Source: Terriglobia bacterium | Lineage (GTDB): Bacteria > Acidobacteriota > Terriglobia > Terriglobales > Acidobacteriaceae | Reading direction: 5' to 3' | NCBI GenBank assembly: GCA_020073665.1 | Contig: JAIQEU010000008.1 | Location: 165,953-229,952 of the forward strand | Length of the DNA stretch: 64,000 bases | In this document: piece by piece, positions 24,698-32,627 of the stretch | Layout: every line of letters starts with the position of its first letter | Position numbering within the stretch: the stretch's first letter is position 1 | Position numbers and translations under genes: made by a program | The notes under the pieces: generated by a model | The model's database searches: none | The model's input: the letters and a program-made list of their open reading frames with translations, nothing else | Told to the model about the DNA's origin: nothing

Positions 24698-26085
24698 GCT
24701 TTTCCCAGCGCTTCCACGAGATTCGTACCGGCTTCGAGCGGCCCTTCTGGGTCGCCAACATCACGGAAATCTTCGAGCGCCTTTCTTACTACGGGGCATT
24801 TGCGTCGCTTGCCCTCTACCTGCAAGAGCGTCTGAATTTTTCCACCGAGCAGACCGGCACTTTGACCGGCATCTTCGGGGGCATGGTGTGGTTCCTCGCC
24901 ATCTTCGGCGGGGCCGCCGCCGACCGTCTCGGCTTCCGCCGCGCCCTTTCGATGGCATACCTGATCCTGGCCGCAGCATATTTCCTGATCGGCTCCATCG
25001 GGGCGTCGTGGCTGGCGCCGCTGCGCAATGCCGTACCGCTTGGTCTGTTTGTGGGTTGCATTCTTATGCTTCCCGCACTCGGCATCTCGCTGGTGAAGCC
25101 CTGCGTGGTGGGCACCACGGCTCGAGCTTCCAAAGAAAACGTGCGCTCCATCGGATATTCGATTTACTACACCATGGTCAACATCGGCGGCGCCGCCGGG
25201 CCCTACTTTGCTTCCTGGGCCCATCGCCACTTGGGTGTTGAGAATGTCTATCGGGTCGCGGCAATCGGCGTGTTCGCCATGTTTTTTGTGGTGGTGCTCT
25301 TCTTCCGGGAGCCGCGCAAGGCCGGGGACGCGCCTCCGCCCTCGATTGCAACCGTGGCGCGGAATTTCTGCGTGGTCGTGGGCAATTACCGGCTGGTTCT
25401 GCCGGTGTTAGGGATCGCGCTGCTGCTACGCATCGCCATGTGGCTCTACCCGTTCACCGCGCCCTGGTGGATTTGGGTCGGGCTGCTGCTGCTGGTGCTT
25501 GCCGGAATCAGCAAGTTCATGTGGTTCCTAGTGCTGTTCACTGGCTACTGGGTGGTGTTCTGGCAGCAGTACATCAGTTTGCCCGGTTACATCCACGGGT
25601 ACATCAATGCCAAAGCAGACGTTGAGCTCATCTTGGTGACCGACGGCCTTACCGTAATCTGTCTCACCCTGGCGGTGAATTTCCTGACCCGTAAGATTCC
25701 CGCGTTTCAAGCTGTCATCCTGGGCACCTTGATCACCTCGGTCTCGTGGCTGATCCTCGCTTTCAAGCCAACCATCTGGGGCGCCGTCATTTCGCTGTTT
25801 GTCCTGGCTCTGGGCGAGATCATCCAGTCCCCGCGATACTACGAATACATTTCCCGACTGGCGCCGCCCGGCCAACAGGGGACGTACATGGGCTTCGCCT
25901 TTCTTCCCATCGGCATCGGCTCACTCATCGGCGGCTGGTTCGGCGGCACGCTCGCTCACCATTTCGGAGAAGTCACGCACCAGCCGGAGCGCATGTGGTG
26001 GGTGGTGACCGCGGTGGGCGTGGCCACGGCGGCGCTGCTGTGGGTGTACGATCGCAAGGTGAGAGCTAAGAGTGCGGCTGCCTGA
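24694..26085 (+). CDS. Proton-dependent oligopeptide transporter (POT/PTR2, MFS)
   Basis: The 463-residue polytopic protein begins at TTG 24694, overlapping the upstream stop. EIFERLSYYGAFASL near residue 22 is the POT signature ExxER-xxYYG that binds substrate peptide and proton. LTGIFGGMVWFLAIFGGAAADRLGFRRAL is the MFS loop motif. About 12-14 hydrophobic segments follow, ending ALLWVYDRKVRAK. POT carriers import di- and tripeptides with protons. It is the second peptide transporter within 4 kb. Confidence 0.9.
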   Translation: MSFSQRFHEIRTGFERPFWVANITEIFERLSYYGAFASLALYLQERLNFSTEQTGTLTGIFGGMVWFLAIFGGAAADRLGFRRALSMAYLILAAAYFLIGSIGASWLAPLRNAVPLGLFVGCILMLPALGISLVKPCVVGTTARASKENVRSIGYSIYYTMVNIGGAAGPYFASWAHRHLGVENVYRVAAIGVFAMFFVVVLFFREPRKAGDAPPPSIATVARNFCVVVGNYRLVLPVLGIALLLRIAMWLYPFTAPWWIWVGLLLLVLAGISKFMWFLVLFTGYWVVFWQQYISLPGYIHGYINAKADVELILVTDGLTVICLTLAVNFLTRKIPAFQAVILGTLITSVSWLILAFKPTIWGAVISLFVLALGEIIQSPRYYEYISRLAPPGQQGTYMGFAFLPIGIGSLIGGWFGGTLAHHFGEVTHQPERMWWVVTAVGVATAALLWVYDRKVRAKSAAA

Positions 26086-26101
26086 CCACTGACTACCGCA
26101 A

Positions 26102-26830
26102 ATGCCCCGACGCAAACTCACTCCCGTCTATATCGCCGCCCACATTCGCCGCGTCCTCAAAGACGGCGGCTCCGCGCCGCATGCGGAAGGCGTGCAGCAC
26201 TTCTTCAAAGAAGAGATCCAATCCCGCGGGTGGTACACCGGTGAATTGCGCAAGGTAGCAGTGCGATTTCGGCGCGCCATTCGCAAAGAGGCGGGCCTTG
26301 ACTTTCTGGTGCGAGTTGCTGACCAGCTCTTCTCCGGCCGGGTTCTGGAAGAAAAAACCTTCGCAGTCCTGATGCTGGAAACACTCGTCGCTGAGTTCGG
26401 CGACGCCGAGTTCAAGTTGTTCGAGTCCTGGCTGGACCGAGTCACCAGTTGGGCGGATCACGATGCCCTGGTGCATTACCTGATCGCACCCCTGGTCGTT
26501 GCCAGGCCAGCACGAACCAACCACCTGTTTCGCTGGGCCAGATCGCGAGACCGCTGGCATCGCCGGGCGGCTTGCGTTGGCCTGATTCAAGGGACGCGAC
26601 AGAAGATGTTCTTTCCCGAAATCACCCGGCTATCTTATCGGCTGCTGGGCGACGAGGATGACATGGTGCAGAAGGGATTGGGCTGGCTGCTGCGGGAAAC
26701 GGCAAAGGCCGATCCCAAACGCACGCTGCCCTATCTGCTGCGTATTCAAAAGCGGGCCCCGCGGCTGGTACTAAGAACCGCGTGCGAGACTTTGCCTCCG
26801 GCCAGCCGAAAGAAGGTCCTGGCGGCATGA
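26102..26830 (+). CDS. DNA alkylation repair (AlkD-like) HEAT protein
   Basis: The 242-residue all-helical protein matches the AlkD/DNA_alkylation family: HFFKEEIQSRGWYTGELRKVAVRF, FAVLMLETLVAEFGDAEF, the central SWADHDALVHYLI region, and RWARSRDRWHRRAACVGLI. AlkD-type glycosylases remove positively charged alkylated bases while HEAT repeats grip the DNA backbone. The AlkD active-site Trp/Asp set cannot be assigned with certainty here (the SWADHD segment is a candidate). ATG 26102 lies 16 nt after the POT stop; the short ATGA overlap at its end couples it to the small membrane protein. Confidence 0.85.
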   Translation: MPRRKLTPVYIAAHIRRVLKDGGSAPHAEGVQHFFKEEIQSRGWYTGELRKVAVRFRRAIRKEAGLDFLVRVADQLFSGRVLEEKTFAVLMLETLVAEFGDAEFKLFESWLDRVTSWADHDALVHYLIAPLVVARPARTNHLFRWARSRDRWHRRAACVGLIQGTRQKMFFPEITRLSYRLLGDEDDMVQKGLGWLLRETAKADPKRTLPYLLRIQKRAPRLVLRTACETLPPASRKKVLAA

Positions 26831-27039
26831 ACCGCCTGAACCTCTTCGGGCTGTTCGCTGTCACCGCCATGCTATTTTGTTATGCCCTCGAAGAGCGTGG
26901 CCGGGGGTTCATCCTGGGCTTCGCGGCCGCGTGCGCTCTGGGTTCCATCTACGGTTTTCTTCAAGGGGCTTGGCCGTTCGGGTTGGTCGAGGCGGTGTGG
27001 GCGGTGGTGGCAGTGCGTCGCTGGTGGCTCAAGGCGTAA
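26827..27039 (+). CDS. Small two-helix membrane protein
   Basis: From ATG 26827 (overlapping the TGA of the AlkD-like gene) the product has 70 residues. It has two to three hydrophobic stretches, FGLFAVTAMLFCYAL and FILGFAAACALGSIYGFL, then GAWPFGLVEAVWAVVAV, and ends RRWWLKA. Conserved-looking ALGSIYGFLQGAWPFG suggests a widespread but uncharacterised family. Translational coupling to the repair gene is clear from the 4-nt overlap; a functional link is not shown. Confidence 0.75.
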   Translation: MNRLNLFGLFAVTAMLFCYALEERGRGFILGFAAACALGSIYGFLQGAWPFGLVEAVWAVVAVRRWWLKA

Positions 27040-27116
27040 TCGAACTGAGTCCGGCGGTCGCCCCGCGGGCATAATTCGCAGAAATTACCGCGGTTGTTTA
27101 CAATAGTCACTTGCCC

Positions 27117-28283
27117 ATGAACCTTCCAGCCATTCAAGCGGCACTGCGCGAGCGCAATATCGACGCCTGGCTCTTCTACGATCATCATCATCGCGACGCC
27201 ATCGCCTACCACGTCCTGGGACTTCCGGAAGGCCTGATGGTCACGCGCCGCTGGTACTACCTGATTCCTGCCCAAGGCGAACCGGTCAAGCTGGTTCACA
27301 AGATTGAAGCGGGCCACCTAGACACCCTCCCCGGATCGAAGCGGCAATATGCGGCGTGGCAGGAGTTGTTCGACAACATCAAGGCCATGCTGGCCTCATA
27401 CCGCGACATCGCCATGCAGTACTCCCCGAACAACATTGTTTTCACGGTGTCGCTGGTGGACGGCGGCACGGTCGAAATGATGCGGGCCCTGGGGAAGAAT
27501 GTGGTCAGTTCTGCCGACCTGGTGGCGCAGTTCGAGGCGACTTTCACCGACGAGCAAATCAAGACCCACTTCGCGGCGCGCGATGCGATCGACGCCATTA
27601 CCTCCGCAGCCTTCCAGGAGATCGGGCGGCGGGTGCGCAACGGCGGTACCAGCGAGCATGCGATACAGCAGTGGATCCTCGAAGCCTTCCGCCGCGAGAA
27701 CCTGGTGACTGACGATTACCCGGTGGTCGCGGTCAACGCCAACAGCGGAAATCCCCATTACGAGCCGCACGCCGAAGGTTCGGCGCCGATCCGCGAGGGA
27801 GATTTTGTTCTGCTCGACATCTGGGCCAAGAAAAACACGCCTGGCGCGGTGTACTACGACATCACCTGGACGGGTTTTGTCGGCCAGGCTCCATCCGGCC
27901 GCATGCGCGAAGTTTTCAACGTAGTCCGACAGGGACGCGACAAGGGCGTAAAGACGGTACTGGACGCGGTGGCTGCGGGCCGCAGCATCGCCGGGTGGGA
28001 GGTTGATCGCGCGGTACGCGATCACATCAAGAACGCCGGATTCGGTGAATATTTCATTCACCGCACGGGTCACTCCATCGGCACTGACGTGCATGCCAAC
28101 GGCGCCAACATGGACGACCTTGAAATCCATGATGAGCGCCGCATCCTTCCCAACTCCTGCTTCTCGATTGAGCCGGGCGTTTACCTGCCCGAGTTCGGCG
28201 TGCGCAGCGAGGTGAATGTGCTGGTGCGAACCAAGGCCGCCGAAGTTACGGGTAAAATACAGACTGAGATCGTAACCATCTGA
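27117..28283 (+). CDS. M24-family Xaa-Pro aminopeptidase-like peptidase
   Basis: The 388-residue protein has an N-terminal creatinase-type domain (to about residue 145) and a pita-bread C-terminal domain. Metal ligands are all present: D234 in VLLDIWAK, D248 in YYDITWTG, H319 in HRTGHSIGT, E352 in FSIEPGVYL and E365 in GVRSEVNVL. These enzymes remove residues before proline or act on dipeptides. ATG 27117 is chosen over TTG 27111. It is cytoplasmic, with no signal sequence, and so could finish peptides brought in by the nearby transporters (inference). Confidence 0.9.
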   Translation: MNLPAIQAALRERNIDAWLFYDHHHRDAIAYHVLGLPEGLMVTRRWYYLIPAQGEPVKLVHKIEAGHLDTLPGSKRQYAAWQELFDNIKAMLASYRDIAMQYSPNNIVFTVSLVDGGTVEMMRALGKNVVSSADLVAQFEATFTDEQIKTHFAARDAIDAITSAAFQEIGRRVRNGGTSEHAIQQWILEAFRRENLVTDDYPVVAVNANSGNPHYEPHAEGSAPIREGDFVLLDIWAKKNTPGAVYYDITWTGFVGQAPSGRMREVFNVVRQGRDKGVKTVLDAVAAGRSIAGWEVDRAVRDHIKNAGFGEYFIHRTGHSIGTDVHANGANMDDLEIHDERRILPNSCFSIEPGVYLPEFGVRSEVNVLVRTKAAEVTGKIQTEIVTI

Positions 28284-28703
28284 ATGGCGAATCCTTCCGC
28301 AAGTAAGCCGTCGCCGAAACCAGAATCACAGCCCGCCACCATGATGTCGGTAGTGGCGCCGGCGGTCGGTTGGCTGATTCCCGGCGCCGGCCACCTGATC
28401 CAGAAACGCTGGACGCGCGGTTTGCTGCTCATGGCTTCGGTGGTCACCATGTTTGTGCTGGGGCTGCTGACCCAGGGCCGGATCTACAGCATGAACGGCG
28501 GGGATATTCTCGACATTCTCGGGTTCGTCGGAGACGTAGGCGCGGGCGGACTTTATATCGTGACCCGGACCATGGACTGGGGCCACGGCGCCATCGCGCA
28601 CGCCACGGCGGATTACGGAACCAAGTTTCTGATTGTTTCGGGCTTGCTGAATTTTATCTGCGTGGCCGACGCCTATCACATCGCTATCGGGAAGAAGCCA
28701 TGA
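28284..28703 (+). CDS. DUF6677-like small membrane protein
   Basis: The gene starts directly after the peptidase stop (TGA-ATG). Its 139 residues have a Pro/Ser/Lys-rich N-terminus (KPSPKPESQPATMM) and then GWLIPGAGHLIQKRWTRGLLLMASVVTMF, similar to the TM2/DUF6677-type arrangement of a short helical hairpin with conserved Gly, followed by two more hydrophobic segments. The ending is IAIGKKP. The family is frequent in Acidobacteria. It overlaps the next gene by four bases. Confidence 0.72.
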   Translation: MANPSASKPSPKPESQPATMMSVVAPAVGWLIPGAGHLIQKRWTRGLLLMASVVTMFVLGLLTQGRIYSMNGGDILDILGFVGDVGAGGLYIVTRTMDWGHGAIAHATADYGTKFLIVSGLLNFICVADAYHIAIGKKP

Positions 28704-28882
28704 CCCTAGAACTATCCCACTTCAGCGCCGCCTTGTTGTTTTCTCTATTCGCTTCGGTGGTGTTCGGCATCACCCAGCGCAGTACTGCCCGCGAGCAGGT
28801 GAAATATGGCCTCTATTGTTTCGTGATGTTCGTGGGTGGCGTGTTCGCCGCCGGCTGGGTCATGTGGCTGTTGCGGCACTAG
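28700..28882 (+). CDS. Tiny two-helix membrane protein overlapping the preceding gene
   Basis: ATG 28700 overlaps the TGA at 28701-28703 and opens a 60-residue frame: MTLELSHFSAALLFSLFASV, then a basic hinge QRSTAREQVKYGLYCFVM, then FVGGVFAAGWVMWLLRH. Two transmembrane helices with a cytoplasmic basic loop are expected. The ATGA overlap and clean hydrophobic pattern support it, though it lies in a frame shared with a longer shadow frame. No family was recognised. Confidence 0.68.
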   Translation: MTLELSHFSAALLFSLFASVVFGITQRSTAREQVKYGLYCFVMFVGGVFAAGWVMWLLRH

Positions 28883-28930
28883 CCTTGCGCTTTCTCAGAG
28901 CTGTTCAGGCTTGATCTTGTAGCCCCCCGT

Positions 28931-28957
28931 GGGACGCCGAATAAAACCCGGCGTCCC
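28931..28957. terminator. 9-bp hairpin closing the transporter-peptidase gene group
   Basis: GGGACGCCG (28931-28939) pairs with CGGCGTCCC (28949-28957) around AATAAAACC. It lies between the plus-strand group ending at 28882 and the minus-strand gene ending at 28996. No long T-run follows; it may be a dispersed palindrome. Confidence 0.55.
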
Positions 28958-28995
28958 CCGGTGAGCCTTTCGGCCGTAAAAACGTGGGTCCCGCC

Positions 28996-30975
28996 TTACT
29001 GCAGCTCGAAAGCTCCGTTCACGTCTGGACTCGTGCTACCCCAGAAATAACCCTTATTAGGAGAGACCAGGTAGAGCGTCATATCGGCCATTCCCCCTCC
29101 CGGAGAATTGACGGTAACCGTGGTCTGCCCATTGGCCGTCACCACATAGGTCCCATTGACCGCGATGTTGGTGATGCTTCCCGGTTCGCTTAGGTCTTCA
29201 ATGCCAAAAGTGTCCCCGTCCCCGAGAAATACCATCTGGCCCAGGAAGGTGAGATCGCTTTCGCCGGTTTCGGCTGCGCTGAATTTGAAATCTCCATTCA
29301 GCGAGTCGGCCGCGAAAGTTGCGCCCGGCCCCGGGTGCTGCAACTCGGCTGTACCGCTGGAAGCCCGAGGGTCATTGGACTGCAGCACGTACATTTTCTC
29401 GGCGGACAGCACGTAGACGATGAAGTCGCGGCCACCGTGATCGGTTGCCTCGTGCAAGGTGCCCCGGCCGTCGGCTGCGACCGTAAGGGTGCCGCCGGTG
29501 ACCGTGAGGACCACGCCGCTGTCCTGGTTCTGCACGCCGTCCAGCACACTGCTACCCGAAACATCAAACTGGCCCAGGATCCAGAAGCGGCCCCGGGTCC
29601 CGTCTCTTTCGAGCAGCAACACGTAGCCACCTGCCGCAGAAAGTGAAGGGCTGGTCTGCTTCTCGGCGACCCCAGCCAGGGCATCGGTCGGATCGATGTC
29701 GATGATGTTCAGCTTGTTTGCATTGACCACGTAGTAAACGTAATTCGCACCATCCAGGCTTCCGGTGGCGCGTCCGGTCGCAGGATCGACCGCGCTCATC
29801 GTGCCCGTGATGGATGGGTTCGAAACCATGGCTCCGCTGTCGTTAATGTCGTCGCTGCCTGACATAGCTGTTCCCGACGCGTCGGCCGTGAACAGGCCCA
29901 TCCTCGAGGTATCGTTGCTGGCGTCGATGTGGAATCCTCCCACCCGGAAGATGAAGCTGCTGTTCGCCATGGCGGGGTTGTTAAAGGCGGTAGCATCCTG
30001 CGGTTCCAGGCTGCCGATGGCATTTGCCTGGGTGTCATCCTGGATGAGTTCGCCGCTGGTGTCATTTACGGTTGCGCTATTGGCTTTCAGCACAAAGCGG
30101 AGGGTCCGGGACGTACCGTTCGCCGTCAGGACAAGGACTCCACGGCCATCGGGATAAACCACGTAGGTGCCAGTCAGGGCGACGTTGCTCACGCCGCTTG
30201 CGGTGTTCAAGTCCTCGGTGCCACTGGTGATTGTTCCTTTGCCGTCTGCCGTGATGCTTCCACTCTCAAAGGCCGACCCGCGCGTGTCGGTTTCGGCGAG
30301 CGTGAACGCATATGGACCGTTGAGGTTGGCGTCGCTGAAATTCTTGTCGGTTACGTTCAGCAATGTCGAACCGGTCACGGATGAGTTGCTGGCCGAAATT
30401 GTAGTCACGCCCCGGGCAACCCCGGTGGCGACGCCGTTGACATCTATGGTTGCGGCCGTCAACGATGAACTCCAACTCACGAACTGGGTCAGGTCCTGGG
30501 TGGTTCCGTCGGCAAACTTGGCTGAGGCGCTGAAAGGCTGCTTCCCGCCCAATGTGACCGCAACCGCCGAGGGGGAAACCGCGATCGAGACTGGCGGAAT
30601 TACCGCCAAGGCATTCGAGCCGTTTATCCCACCCGAGGTGGCGGTGATGTTCGCAGCGCCGCCGCTCAGTGCAGTGACCATTCCGGTGGCATCGACCGTG
30701 GCCACGCTGGGATCGTCCGTAGACCACACCGCCGTCGCCGTCAGGTCTTTGATTTTCCCGTCACTCAGCGTGCCAGTGGCGGTAAACGCTCCGGAATTCC
30801 CCACCTTCAGGTTCGCGTTCGGCGGACCTACTTTGATCGACACCAACGTGGGAGTTGGAGTACCACCGCCACCGCTGCTCTTGCTTGACCTGCTGCTGCA
30901 TCCGGCCAGCAGTGCCACCAAAAGGCCTGCCGTGGCTAACCCGACGACCACTTGCATGCGCGGAAATCGCATCAT
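28996..30975 (-). CDS. Lipoprotein with Ig-like (Big_2) domains
   Basis: ATG 30975 (AGGA about 10 nt upstream) gives 659 residues; the frame extends 95 codons further without support. The N-terminus has a lipobox: GLLVALLAGC-S near residue 26, so the mature protein is lipid-anchored. After a Ser/Gly linker come two Big_2-like domains at about 40-205 (VSIKVGPPNANLKVGNSGAF, GKIKDLTATAVWSTDDPSVATVDATG, then a second VSIAVSPSAVAVTLGGKQPF). The rest has repeats in the style NGPYAFTLAETDTRGS and GKGTITSGTEDLNTASGV, found in many acidobacterial surface proteins. It is probably a cell-surface lipoprotein; ligand unknown. Confidence 0.82.
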   Translation of the reverse strand: MMRFPRMQVVVGLATAGLLVALLAGCSSRSSKSSGGGGTPTPTLVSIKVGPPNANLKVGNSGAFTATGTLSDGKIKDLTATAVWSTDDPSVATVDATGMVTALSGGAANITATSGGINGSNALAVIPPVSIAVSPSAVAVTLGGKQPFSASAKFADGTTQDLTQFVSWSSSLTAATIDVNGVATGVARGVTTISASNSSVTGSTLLNVTDKNFSDANLNGPYAFTLAETDTRGSAFESGSITADGKGTITSGTEDLNTASGVSNVALTGTYVVYPDGRGVLVLTANGTSRTLRFVLKANSATVNDTSGELIQDDTQANAIGSLEPQDATAFNNPAMANSSFIFRVGGFHIDASNDTSRMGLFTADASGTAMSGSDDINDSGAMVSNPSITGTMSAVDPATGRATGSLDGANYVYYVVNANKLNIIDIDPTDALAGVAEKQTSPSLSAAGGYVLLLERDGTRGRFWILGQFDVSGSSVLDGVQNQDSGVVLTVTGGTLTVAADGRGTLHEATDHGGRDFIVYVLSAEKMYVLQSNDPRASSGTAELQHPGPGATFAADSLNGDFKFSAAETGESDLTFLGQMVFLGDGDTFGIEDLSEPGSITNIAVNGTYVVTANGQTTVTVNSPGGGMADMTLYLVSPNKGYFWGSTSPDVNGAFELQ

Positions 30976-31481
30976 CGTAAACGTCCTTTGGCTCTCCGGG
31001 ATGAATTCCCGGAGAACAAATTGAATGTCGTTCTTTGCCGGCGTCTGAACCTTTAGTGGCCGCCTAAACCGCTGGGAGGGTCGCGGCTTGCAACTCAAGA
31101 GCGGACACGCAACACCGCAGGTTGCCGCCACCCGGCTTGCCCGATTCTTGTTCGCCGCCACAAGCGTGGCGGGGCAATCAGCCGCGGGCGACTCTCTACT
31201 GACCCTTGCTGGGGACTGCCATCTGCCATCACCAGCAAGCGGGTGGATTGGGGAATCCACTCCCTATTGGCCCAGGTACCCGCAGGGGCACACGCATGTT
31301 TGCAGCCATATCTCTGGACATTCTTACTGCTTACTTTTCAATCATTTCCGGCCTGGATTGTGGTGGGTAGGGGGAGGGCAAGACAAAAATCCTGCACACG
31401 CACCGGGACGCGTGGGTAATGTCGTGACAGACCCAAAATCGCGGCTGGGTGGGCGCTCCATTTTGGGAAATAACCGCGTCG
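30976..31481. other. 506-nt spacer between two minus-strand genes, with three hairpins
   Basis: No convincing gene lies here; the plus-strand frame at 31088-31537 has no family likeness and no ribosome binding site. The part upstream of the lipoprotein has three consecutive stem-loops at 31155-31260. The remainder (31320-31480) has no clear structure. Confidence 0.5.
31155..31260. repeat. Three adjacent stem-loops upstream of the lipoprotein gene
   Basis: CCGCCAC-AAGC-GTGGCGG (31155-31172, 7 bp). CTTGCTGG pairs with CCAGCAAG (31205-31212 and 31232-31239, 8 bp, 19-nt loop). GTGGATT-GGGG-AATCCAC (31243-31260, 7 bp). They lie about 180-285 nt before the lipoprotein start on the minus strand and could be leader structure or a repeat element. 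Confidence 0.6.
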
Positions 31482-32489
31482 CTAATAGAGCGGGGGAAGG
31501 CGGCCTTCCCAGACAAAAGCATCGAACACCCGCTTGATGTCGAAGCCCAGCCTGCGGTAGAGATCGACCGCGCGCGCGTTGGCCTGGGTGACGGTCAAGG
31601 AAAGCATGGAGTAGCCGCGGTGGCGGAGATTGTTCGCCGTAGCGGCCAGCAACGACTCGCCGATGCGGTGGGAGCGGTACTCCGGCAACACGCACACCTG
31701 GGTCACGTGGCCAACGTCGTGCCGGACGCGGGAGCACAGGATCAACCCGATCATAGTTCGCGTGCGCTTATCCATGGCGGCGAAAGAGGACTCGGCGTCA
31801 AAAAGCCCGCATCCGGGGAAACGCACAATGTTGTTGAGAAAACGCAGAGACCCGCCCAGCGTCCGGTACTGGTCATTGATTTCTGCATCCACGTGGCCGC
31901 GGTAGGCGGTGGTGATCACTGCCGCCGCGGGCTGGTAGTCGGCTTCTACCCAGCGCCGAATCTCGATTTCGGCGGGCAACGGCGGCACCTGCGAACTGGT
32001 ACCTTCGAGCGGCAACACCATGAACAACCGCGGATGCCGATGGAAACCCTGCTCGACAAAAGGCCGCGCCACCTCTCCGGCTTCGTGCACCAGCAGTTGC
32101 GCCTCAATGCGATGGACGCCGGGAGATTGCTGCAAGGTCTCGATCACGTGCATCAGCAGCCGCGACTCCACTTCCTGAGGATTCTCGGTACGACTGCCGT
32201 TGGCCACAAACAGGTCCCCGATTACGCCTTTGCTGCCTTCATACACAAAGAAGGCATAGCCGATGATGCGGCCGCGTTCGATGGCGGCATAGCCCGGCAG
32301 GATCTTGCCGTCCACGTAGCGAAGAATCATGTCCGCCGAGCCGCTGTAGTCCCAGGAAAGCAGGCGCGACCACACCTGCACCTCATCGCCCAGCAAGGGG
32401 CGAAGGTCAACGGACGAAAAATGCCTGAGGTCGAGAATCTCCAACCGGGGCTCCCGCGAGGGTTGCGTTGAAAGTGTTCGAGCAGCCAC
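31482..32489 (-). CDS. GNAT N-acetyltransferase with two acetyltransferase-like halves
   Basis: The 335-residue protein begins with GTG at 32489. Its C-terminal half has a clear GNAT motif A, HVTQVCVLPEYRSHRIGESLL, followed by LTVTQANARAVDLYRRLGF. The N-terminal half (GRIIGYAFFVYEGSKGVIGDLFV) looks like a second, less complete GNAT domain, giving the double-domain plan seen in mycothiol synthase-like and some antibiotic-modifying enzymes. Acyl donor should be acetyl-CoA; acceptor unknown. It is separated from the glycosyltransferase gene upstream by a heptad array, so co-transcription is uncertain. Confidence 0.83.
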   Translation of the reverse strand: MAARTLSTQPSREPRLEILDLRHFSSVDLRPLLGDEVQVWSRLLSWDYSGSADMILRYVDGKILPGYAAIERGRIIGYAFFVYEGSKGVIGDLFVANGSRTENPQEVESRLLMHVIETLQQSPGVHRIEAQLLVHEAGEVARPFVEQGFHRHPRLFMVLPLEGTSSQVPPLPAEIEIRRWVEADYQPAAAVITTAYRGHVDAEINDQYRTLGGSLRFLNNIVRFPGCGLFDAESSFAAMDKRTRTMIGLILCSRVRHDVGHVTQVCVLPEYRSHRIGESLLAATANNLRHRGYSMLSLTVTQANARAVDLYRRLGFDIKRVFDAFVWEGRLPPLY

Positions 32490-32585
32490 GAAAATCGAGT
32501 GTAGTTGCTTTCACCGACCGGAGGCAAATTGGAGAATACGGAGTAACAACAGGGACAGGCAGTACTCAGGAATCAGGAGTCAGTT

Positions 32586-32606
32586 CCTAGCGTCTAGCTC
32601 CTAGCG
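32586..32606. repeat. Heptad array, three CCTAGCG-type units
   Basis: CCTAGCG, TCTAGCT, CCTAGCG (32586-32606). It precedes the TAG stop of the glycosyltransferase (minus strand, 32628) by 21 nt; the neighbouring GACTGGGCTGAGTGCTAGTG adds an imperfect inverted partner. Confidence 0.75.
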
Positions 32607-32627
32607 CACTCGGGACTGGGCTGAGTG

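Noticed and set aside
31088..31537. Plus-strand open frame of 149 codons in the 506-nt spacer
   Set aside because: No ribosome binding site, no family likeness, and it overlaps the stem-loops and the GNAT gene.
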